Of a stretch of 64,000 bases of DNA, positions 55,260-64,000 are shown piece by piece. Source of the stretch: Glandiceps talaboti (Eukaryota; Hemichordata; Enteropneusta; Spengelidae); contig NC_135564.1 of NCBI RefSeq assembly GCF_964340395.1, positions 12,668,391 to 12,732,390 of the forward strand. Reading direction: 5' to 3'. How positions within the stretch are numbered: the first letter of the stretch is position 1; each line of letters begins with the position of its first letter. The notes below the pieces were generated by a model. That model ran no database searches. It saw only the letters and a program-made list of their open reading frames with translations, and had not been told where the DNA came from. The position numbers were made by a program, and so were the translations under genes.

Positions 55260-55640
55260 AGAGAAGTTCAAGCATAATGTGATACAATATTTGTTATTCC
55301 TACCTGCCACTCAAGTTGAAGTTAATCCCAATAATTGCTCCCCCGTCCCATTTGAAATATTGAGGTATTTGGATGTGGAACAATATTTTTATTCCTTGCC
55401 CCTCCCCTGTCAAAATTTGTCAATAACAATTGCTCCTCTATCCCATTAAAAATACAATGGAAAGTATTAGCATAAAAAATTTATTTTTTGCTCCCCATCC
55501 CAGTCAAATTTGGTCCAGATAATTGCTCCCCTTGCCATTGAAAATGTATTATGAATGTATAAATGTGTAAGTTGTTTTATTCTGGTCTTCCCTCGAGTCA
55601 AAATTAGGCCCAAGAATTGCCTCATTGCAAGTGGTGGTGT
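55260..55640. repeat. Diverged ~105-bp tandem repeats
   Basis: Three to four modules share AATTGCTCCCC(C/T)...CCCATT(T/G)AAAAT and TTATT(C/T)...CCCCTCCC. Divergence is high. It is probably an old minisatellite. Confidence 0.5.
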
Positions 55641-56087
55641 ACTGCTGAGGGGGAATGCTGTGCATTAATTGCTGTTTTGTTATGTAAATAAAGTTGTTTC
55701 ATCAAATTGTAGTCTAGTTACAAGTATTGGCCAATTTGATGTGGTGAATATGGCTTGATTTCTTTATTTACTTGTTTCATTCATGTATTTCATATATTTT
55801 CAATTCGTTATTCTGAGAGTCATAAACACTTTCCCACGATCACTTCCAGAACAACAAAATTGAAAACAGTTAACAATAAAGTGCCCCCATCAATGGGTTT
55901 GTTGAATGGGTAGCTGGCTGTGTTCTTTATGTCTGATTTCAAATCATTTCTTGCATATTTAATTAGTTACTCAGACTGACAAGTGTGTTCATTCATACAG
56001 TATAGATGAAGTTTTACCCCAAAGAATTTTTTTTTCTGGAAATGTTTCTCCAAATCAAATCTCAATAATAATCTTGGTACATTCTCG

Positions 56088-56364
56088 GGGCTCGAAATTA
56101 ACAGTCCTGTCTCCACAGGACTACCAATTCTTGTCATGGGGCTACCATAATTTGCAGCTGGTAGCCCACTCAGATTACTACTAATTATGCAATGACTTTA
56201 AGGATGGAAGATTTACAGACAAAAGGTATTTTAATAACATACATATTTCCCATAGAGGAACTCTGTTTTCAGTTCATGAATATATGACCATTGGTCACCA
56301 TCCCTGGGCTACCACTTTTCTGAAATTGGTAGCCCACTAAGACTACCAAAGAAATTTCGAGCTC
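56088..56364. mobile_element. Short inverted-repeat element with internal hairpins
   Basis: It begins GGGCTCGAAATT and ends AAATTTCGAGCTC, a ~11-base terminal inverted repeat. Inside are a perfect hairpin AGTCCTGT-CTCC-ACAGGACT (56103-56122) and another, TGGGCTACCA...TGGTAGCCCA (56305-56335). About 277 bases, no coding frame. A DNA-transposon MITE is likely; no clear target duplication was seen. Confidence 0.6.
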
Positions 56365-56830
56365 TGATTTTACATGTAGTACAAGTTATCAAGTATTTTA
56401 TGACTTGTTAAGTTTTTATCATTCATAAAAAATGTAGATTTTGAATTGAGTAATTTATAGGCCCACTTTGGATTATAATTAAAATAAACATGGAAAATAG
56501 TTGAGTTGTCTGGCAAGGCTATAAATAGTTGGTATAGAGCAAAATAATGATCTCATGTAATCCCAATGGCTCCACTGGTAAGATAACACTAATGAATGAA
56601 CCTGGGATTTGAAATCCTGGTATCAAAAGCAGTTGTTTGGCTGAACTATGGAAAACAATCTTCTGGAACAAAAGAATAACCCCATGTAATCCTTATTCAA
56701 TGTGTCTGTAATAAGGTCATGTCTGCTATTATATTATTGTATAGGAGAATATGACCTTACTGCACTTGACGCGACATGTTAAGATAACACTAATGCGCTG
56801 ACCCAGGAGTGAGACATATCCCTTTTATAT

Positions 56831-57112
56831 TGGATTTTTAATTTATGAAACAATTTTATCATGACCTCTATTTGACAAATCAATGCAAAACAACATTGGC
56901 CAAGTCTGTGTTTGTTACTCAATACACATGTACTTTGCAAACAGCTTCAGAAATGTGTATAAGTTTATTGTACATACAATAACAAACATTTCACACATTT
57001 ATTAATCTTTTGCTATGTATTGATTTACAAACACAGACTTGGTCAATGTTGTTTCGTATTGATTTGTCAAGTAGAAGTCATGATAAAATTGTTTTATAAA
57101 TTGAAAATCAAA
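56831..57112. mobile_element. Large foldback element
   Basis: The left arm (56831-56925) and right arm (57015-57110) are inverted copies with about 85-90% identity by eye. Shared blocks include ACAATTTTATCATGAC, TTGACAAATCAATG-like and CAAGTCTGTGTTTGT. The ~90-base centre is unique. It is MITE-like and has no coding frame. Confidence 0.75.
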
Positions 57113-58446
57113 AATAAATACCCAACCCTCATCCTTATGGCCACTTTAAGAAGCCTGATAGGGCTGAACAACACAAAATATCTCATAGTCTATTTTTAAC
57201 TGGTTACTTGTGTATTGTTTTACTCTTATTCAAATAAGTGGACATGTATATATTGGTTATTAGGCCATCAAGACATCAATGAACCACCCTTGCATATTAG
57301 AAAGGGAAAGATATACATGTATATAACCTCAACAAATTGAAATGACCTGAACTCTGAATCCTCAATTGATTTAACTAGTTCCTTATATAAGCACAGAAAA
57401 GTAAGTTTGTTACTTGTCTGTGTATAAGTTATTCTAGTACATTCTTGTGGTCTCCTCTGTGTACTTAATAGTGCAGTACTGTAACAGATTAGCAGTGCAT
57501 CCAAAGATTGTGTAATTGCTTCCCCAATGAAACTTGTGTACTCCCCTGAGTAGGGAAGGCTGTCACTTATGGTGAATAGTTAGACAAATAGTAATAACTT
57601 AACTTCCAATTGCCCTTCCCAAAACTATTTCCCCTCCCAGAACTGTCATTGGGGACATGACCATAAGAAAGTGCAAGCTTGGAGTGGAGATCTATCCCTC
57701 AGTAATTCGAGAATTAATAGATTAACCCCAATAAATATGAGACTGTTCATTCTTTTGTCTTTCTCATAATACCTATAGATGTGGTTGTAGTTGTCAGATT
57801 GTTAACCCTGTGGTCTATCATTAGATTCCAGTCCTAAAGATCTCTAATCATTTCACCATTATAGTTTGAGAGTTAGTAAACAAATAGTGGAAAAAATATG
57901 ACTGTATACTGTCAAATTCAACATCAACACCAAACATCTTGTGCATGTCTCCAAATTTATCACATTTATACAGTTCTTTATGCTACAACTGTGGGTTTTA
58001 TTTTGTATGTTACAAATGGCTTGATGTTACCATTTGACCCTGAAGGTAAAGGTCAGATTTGGTTATCTGATATGTTTGCTCTGCAGCCGTTTTTTATAGT
58101 CAAGGGATCCCTATCATATGTAATAAATGGTTTGATTGTGCCATTTGACCCTGATAAGTAAGGTCAAGGTCAGTAGAAAGTATGCTTTAGTTAAGCTCCA
58201 GTGGTGAATGTTACAGTCTGAATTACCTACTCGGGAAACATGAGTAACAAAGCAAACAAGAGTCCCATTTTCTTGTGAAAGTTGTGTTTGAAATAAAATA
58301 AAAACTGGTAGCTCTCTTATCTTCAAATATTTGCATGCTAATGTACTCCATATCTGATTAAAATCTAATGTTGTGAATACTTTCTAAATAAATTATTTCT
58401 TTATTTTTAACTCTTCAATTACTCTCATTCATTTTCAATTTGTTTG

Positions 58447-58701
58447 TTCTGAGAGTAAGTGCCTCCTCCCTATGTACATCTGACCACTGAGAGTGAGTGC
58501 CTCCTTCCTATGTACATCTGACCACTGAGAGTGAGTGCCTCCCTATGTACATCTGACCACTGAGAGTGAGTGCCTCCTTCCTATGTACATCTGACCACTG
58601 AGAGTGAGTGCCTCCCTATGTACATCTGACCACTGAGAGTGAGTGCCTCCCTATGTACATCTGACCACTGAGAGTGAGTGCCTCCCTATGTACATCTGTA
58701 G
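58447..58701. repeat. 35/38-bp minisatellite, about 7 copies
   Basis: The unit is GAGAGTGAGTGCCTCC, then optional TTC, then CTATGTACATCTGACCACT. Early copies mostly have the 38-base form and later ones the 35-base form. Confidence 0.95.
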
Positions 58702-58787
58702 GAGTTCACATTCAAATCCAGCACGTACAAATAGCCAATCAAAATTCGCCTTACATTTAACACTCCAGGTTTGATGTTGAACACAAA

Positions 58788-58790
<3 letters not shown>

Positions 58791-58839
<49 letters not shown>
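58791..58839. repeat. (CA)n microsatellite
   Basis: About 24 CA units. The CV-repeat open frames on the minus strand are artefacts. Confidence 0.96.
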
Positions 58840-58840
<1 letters not shown>

Positions 58841-59805
58841 CCATAACAATAACATCATTGTCTGAACTTGAGCTCTGAGGAGCTGTCCCTGTAAGTTTTT
58901 GAAGTTCTCATTGATAGAGAGGGTGTAACTCAGTGCATGGGTTTAGAATGTGGTATTCGGTCAGATGTAGGAAGGAGATGCTCACTCTTAGAACAACAAA
59001 ATTGAAGGACATAGAGGTAAATAAAGAAATCAGCATTCACTACAGATTGGGTCGTACTCTACTCTATCAGTAAACCTCTAAACTAAACATTGGTATTTTA
59101 AACAAAAGCAATCAGAACAGAGTTTTGATATACAATAAAGATTGTTATTGACCAAGTAGCACAAACATTAATTTCAGACACAGTCACTGTAATCATTGTA
59201 AATAAATGTACTTAAGTCTCCATTCTACTTGGAAAATTTACAAAAACAAAAACTTATAAACTGAAGTTACAGGGCATATTTAGTATTTCCAGTATTGTTG
59301 ATGCATGGTCTAAATTCTAAAATGCAATCCAAACCAAACATCATATCATCAGATGCAAGGGACTTTAAGATTAGCCCCAACAGGTATGGCCTGGAGGGGC
59401 TATAGGAATAACCCATGTCCGGCTGTGTCGGCACATCTCTGACACCTGGCTGCACCCACCTATTGTGGTTTCTTAGGGAGCCTGCAGTAATTACAAGGGG
59501 GAAGGCTGGGGATGGTTCTCAGGGAGATCTGCAGTCATATTTTAAAGAAAAAAAGTATTAGAGGCTCTGCGCATGCACACTTTACTTTGACTCATTATAT
59601 TATCTAATTTTGCATTATTTTTTTATTTTGACATCCCACCACTGCCACCAGCTCCACATGCTTACAAGCCAGTGTATATTTTTTTCTGCTGAAGCAACGA
59701 GATACATTTGTTAAGCACTGTCGCAAAGAGGCTTATAGTGATTTATGACATTCTAATAATAATAATGCCTTATTTAGTAACCTTACAGCATGCTATGTAA
59801 TACAT

Positions 59806-60590
59806 TGACAAATACATGGACAAAATGTCACATGACAATACAACATGCTATGGAAAGCATGGTATAGTAAGTACAGACAAAATGTAACAACATTACATAC
59901 AGCATGGTGGCTATGGAAAGCATGGTATAGTAAATACATAGATAAAATATCACATTACATACAGCATGGTGGCTATGGAAAGCATGGTATAGTAAATACA
60001 TAGATAAAATATCACATTACATACAGCAGGATGGCTATGGAAAGCATGGTATAGTTAATACATAGATAAAATATCACATTACATACAGCATGGTGGCTAT
60101 GGAAAGCATGGTATAGTTAATACATAGATAAAATATCACATTACATACAGCATATGGTGGCTATGGAAAGCATGGTATAGTAAATACATAGATAAAATAT
60201 CACATTACATACAGCATGGTGGCTATGGAAAGCATGGTATAGTAAATACATACATAAAATATCACATTACATACAGCATGCTATGGAGAGCATGGTAGAG
60301 TAAATACATAGATAAAATATCACATTGCATACAGCATGGTGGCTATGGCAAGCATGGTATAGTAAATACATAGATAAAATATCACATTACATACAGCATG
60401 GTGGCTATGGAAAGCATGGTATAGTAAATACATACATAAAATATCACATTACATACAGCATGGAGAGCATGGTAGAGTAAATACATAGATAAAATATCAC
60501 ATTGCATACAGCATGGTGGCTATGGAAAGCATGGTATAGTAAATACATAGATAAAATATCACATTACATACAGCATGGTGGCTATGGAAA
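59806..60590. repeat. 62-bp minisatellite array, about 12-13 copies
   Basis: The unit contains ACATACAGCATGGTGGCTAT, then GGAAAGCATGGTATAGTAAA, then TACATAGATAAAATATCACA. Some copies lack GGTGGCT or have GAGAGCATGGTAGAG. One higher-order pair of variants repeats, which points to duplication of multi-unit blocks. Confidence 0.95.
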
Positions 60591-61756
60591 AAAATCACAT
60601 CCCATCGCTATAAGATCCCACCACTGCCACCATTGTACTGTTATATATCAGAACATATCAATCAAATTGCTGCCGACAACCATGCTGTGAATCAAATGTT
60701 AGTGTGGTGTGAGGAGAGGAGTGGGTCACACAGGTGAGAAGGGGGAACAGTGTGGAAAGATATTGGTGGAGTGGGGATGTTGACCTGGGTCCTGGCAATG
60801 TCAGTATGTGTGCCTATTATAGTGATTGGGAGTTCTGGCTGCAGCCAATTAGATCAAAACAGGGAATTAATTAATGCAGTATCTTCATACAACTTCACTG
60901 TGATGGTATTAAACATCCAATGCGTTTACAATGATCAATATGGTAGCAGTAGGATTGAGTACTTACTCTGGTATTTATATGTTCTCTACCAATTAAATCC
61001 AAATTATGCAGGTATTATAATTACCTTCAAATAATTCACTGTAGTAGCTAGTGGAAAAAATCAATGGCTTTGATTTGTGTAAACCAGAGCTGATATTTTT
61101 TCTGTGATACTGTGAAATATACTCTTGACGGTGCCATATAAGTGGCTGTGGTTTGCGAAGATGATGTCTTTAAGATTATCAATGTGGGATCAAGTTCTTT
61201 TCATTAATTCTGGGATTCATTTACCTTTAATGTCAGTGCAGCAGTTTAACACAATATGTTATTTCTCAAATTTTATCATACACATAATGTGAATGTATGT
61301 ATTTTGGTTTGTGTTGCTGAAATAATTTTAGTGGTAAAATAAAATGGAGCCCAAATATGATGAAAAATTATATTTCTACTACAATGTTTGTACTCCAAAG
61401 TAAATACAGTGAGAGAGTACATTAAACCAAACAACCTTAAAAAAAAGAAAAGATTAATGTATGAACTTACTGTCATGTCTTGTGAGACTGTAAGTTAATA
61501 ATTTACCCTGCAGGATTGGCATTACCCTGCTGGATTGGCAATACAAGCTGACAGATTGACATTTCTACTTGCCTGTCACTTTGCTTATCAAACAAGCGTT
61601 CTTTTCTGATAATTTGTGCTTTTATGATCTAATATTCATTCAGGAGAATTGTTCTCAGCATGGCTGCACCTAATTCCTAATTTTGGTATGTTCACTTCAA
61701 TATACTAGTATATCAATGTCAATATGATGTGAAGTAATCACCAAGTCAGGAGACCC

Positions 61757-62050
61757 CTAGTGGTAGACTTTAGTGCTCCTTTCCTTTTTGTCAACAGCTT
61801 GAGTTCTGTGCAGCAGGTTCTGTTCTTCTATAAAGTCCACATTGGAAGAAGCCATGATAAGCTGCTTTTGTCTTGAAACACTCCTATCCTGTTGTATACT
61901 ATTTGAAATTAAATGCCATATAGTTGACAACATGGATTTCTGGTATGGTAATGTTTTGCCCTGGGGTAGTACCTGCTGCGCGGCTTTGGTAAGGGTATGT
62001 TGCCAATACACTTTAGACCCCATTTTAGACCCATTTTGACCAAAAAACAA
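61757..62050 (-). other. Unexplained 97-codon open frame with protein-like composition
   Basis: The frame reads through a stretch such as YWQHTLTKAAQQVLPQGKTL and later ASSNVDFIEEQNLLHR, less biased than most frames here. I do not recognise it. No upstream acceptor or promoter was identified. It adjoins DNA with repeated CCCCATTTTAGAC motifs, so it may be part of a dispersed repeat instead of a host gene. Confidence 0.25.
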
Positions 62051-62310
62051 TACCCCATGTTAGACTATTACAGGTTTTTAGATCAAATTTTAGACTCAAA
62101 TAATTTGCAGTAGTTTCATGTAATAATGGATCACAAAATGTACTTTTTTCACTCAGGGAGGCAATTAATGGCATTCATGATTTGGTAGACAATGGACCAC
62201 AATTTAGACCAAGCAAAATACAATTATTCATAATCGAAAATAATGTAGAGTGGACCCCATTTTAGATTCTTCAGCTCGAAAAAACACACCCCATTTTAGA
62301 CTAATGGGCA
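62000..62310. repeat. Cluster of CCCCATTTTAGAC-type motifs
   Basis: Variants of (A/C)CCCCATTTTAGAC occur near 62015, 62052, 62087, 62196, 62252 and 62288 without strict periodicity. It could be a decayed tandem repeat or the terminal part of a mobile element. Confidence 0.5.
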
Positions 62311-62434
62311 GCAAAGGGTGGCACATTTGTGTAGTCAAATAGGAGGAGTAGCCACCTGGGCATTGGGTACACAAAAGTATGTGTATCATTGTACACTGAT
62401 GAGGAGTATGGATGAACACACAAACAAACCCACC

Positions 62435-62439
<5 letters not shown>

Positions 62440-62489
<50 letters not shown>
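62440..62489. repeat. (CA)n microsatellite
   Basis: About 25 CA units; a second short CA run lies at about 62624-62645. Confidence 0.96.
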
Positions 62490-62492
<3 letters not shown>

Positions 62493-63317
62493 TACATATG
62501 TACGTAGACAAGTCTCCAAATACATGCACAACCCTCAAACATACACATATACACAACATACAAATGCATGCACATGCTCAAGACATGCACATATACCTCA
62601 AAACACACAGAAACAACCTCAAAACACACACACACACACACACACTCACCCCATTCCTTGTTTTGTGAATGGTAATATACCTCTGAACCATACATATTTC
62701 ACTGATTAGTTCTTTCTACCGGGGGGTATTTGTTTGGACAAAAAAACCTACAAGTTGGGAAACACAGTATTAGATTCAAAATTGTTCTGTACAAAACTGA
62801 AGATCAATTATTTCAACATCACTCAAAAAACTGGTTCTGTAACTCTTGCATGGCAATACCCTTACACTTGACATTCACAGGGTTCAATATCACAGCTCAC
62901 ATAATCCTAAGGTTATAACATTGAAATATGAATGGATACAAAGACAGGTGTTTCATAACACATATATACCACTCTGGTGAAAAACTAACACAAACATGTA
63001 TTTTCATTTACAGATATTCACAACCAGTGAATACTTTATTAAAACATCACTTTCAAAACAAAATTTTACCATTCTTTCAAAACGTATATCCAGACTTTAA
63101 AAAAAAAAGACCTTAAAAGTTAGAAATATAAATTTTATCTATATTACAAGTGTTGTGAGTAAAGGGTTACCAACATACCATAATTCTCTTAGTCATAATT
63201 GGTTAACTACTTGGAAGATTTAAAAAGGTCACAGACAAAATGTCTCCTTTCATAAGTACATCCACAAAACAGAAACCTTTTGTCTCTATAACCTCAGTAC
63301 AGAGAACGGGTTTGGTC

Positions 63318-63355
63318 ATAGACCCTACAGAGACATGTCTCTCTAGGGTCTATGG
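63318..63355. repeat. 38-bp near-perfect palindrome
   Basis: CATAGACCCTA and AGAGACAT are mirrored by ATGTCTCT and TAGGGTCTATG, with a single mismatched pair. No loop. A similar palindrome with the same CATAGAC ends is at about 30777-30803. Confidence 0.85.
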
Positions 63356-64000
63356 TTTGATGAATAGAAACTGAGAGCAGCATATTTAGTACACAAGAGT
63401 TCACCCTATACTAAGTTTACATACAGCGCACCTCTGGGACAAACTTCCCCAAAAATCAAAGTTTTTCATTTCTCGCTTAACTTTACAATATGAAAGCTTA
63501 CTCCTTGTTCTTTTGAAATTATGAAAGAAATTTGGGAGTTTGCTGTCTTAATGTCAAAGAAATCACCAATCCTTTATTTCTCATAGAATTAACACAGTTT
63601 TTGGCAGCCATTTTGGATTTGGCAGCCATTTTGGATTTGAACACGACTAAATTTTGATATCATTTTGACCTGTATCTAAAAACTCTATTTGGTGACTCAA
63701 GATTTTTGTTGTTGGTTTTAACTGAGAATAGGGTTGAGTTTTCTTGAACAAAGTAAGAGCAAAAGTTGAAAGAGTTTATTTCTGAGGCGCAGTCTACTTT
63801 ACGGTGACACATGCAAGTTTTTTTTACACACAGGAAAATACTGATATAAACCTTTATCAAGCAATATTGGAAAAATGTTGCTGCATACCTGTGAAAATAA
63901 AATCATCTTCTGGCATTGTTAGCAAAGTTGATAGCATACTAGGGGTATCATGGACATTTTAGTGTATACATATACATAATTATGTCATCATATTGTTGAT

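Larger units (their letters stand above)
54180..64000. other. Intergenic stretch with foldback elements and tandem repeats
   Basis: I found no chain of exons or recognisable domain in the last 9.8 kb. The content is A+T-rich DNA, diverged ~105-bp repeats, foldback elements, 35/38-bp and 62-bp arrays and CA microsatellites, each listed separately. A short palindrome at 63318-63355 and a 19-bp direct repeat (GGCAGCCATTTTGGATTT) at about 63603-63638 are also present. A gene beyond the right edge could begin here unseen. Confidence 0.45.

Overview
This window is animal nuclear DNA. It has intron-containing genes with GT-AG junctions, A+T-rich introns of 0.2 to 7 kb, AATAAA signals, many microsatellites, minisatellite arrays inside introns and several foldback (MITE-like) elements. 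The proteins are ordinary metazoan families. The style of repeats suggests a marine invertebrate such as a lancelet or lophotrochozoan, but I cannot fix the species from sequence alone.

Layout. (1) Bases 1-102 may hold the last 25 codons of a plus-strand gene. (2) 103 to about 14,600 has no gene I can support, only microsatellites and simple repeats. (3) 29,546 down to 15,201 (minus strand) is a complete SAFB/SLTM-type gene. I traced 12 coding exons in phase, giving a SAP domain, an acidic region, an RRM, a Lys/Ala-rich region, an Arg/Glu-rich helix and an Arg-Asp repeat region (about 1,234 residues). A further basic open exon at 15,102-14,669 may be an alternative 3' exon. (4) 34,585 down to 30,612 (minus) is an unnamed gene for a long coiled-coil protein; its 3' part looks shifted by one base at an A7 run. 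(5) 34,600-37,850 is intergenic and holds a 538-bp long-TIR element with a 9-bp target duplication. (6) 50,187 down to 37,859 (minus) is ALG13 (168 residues, 4 exons). Its introns are packed with repeats, including a 1,022-bp duplication carrying half of exon 3 and a string of decayed copies of the other half. (7) 50,464-52,986 (plus) is NTAQ1 (195 residues, 6 exons), divergent from ALG13 across a 276-bp shared promoter region. (8) From 53,290 to 53,946, just past the NTAQ1 poly(A) signal, four related hairpins with variable loops and compensatory base changes look like a microRNA cluster. (9) 54,200-64,000 has no supported gene, but contains foldback elements, 35/38-bp and 62-bp tandem arrays, CA repeats and one unexplained open frame.

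The genes do not form a pathway. SAFB acts in nuclear RNA and chromatin biology, ALG13 in dolichol-linked N-glycan assembly at the ER, and NTAQ1 in the Arg/N-degron pathway. The only clear regulatory link is the head-to-head ALG13/NTAQ1 pair. The least expected signal in the window is the hairpin cluster.
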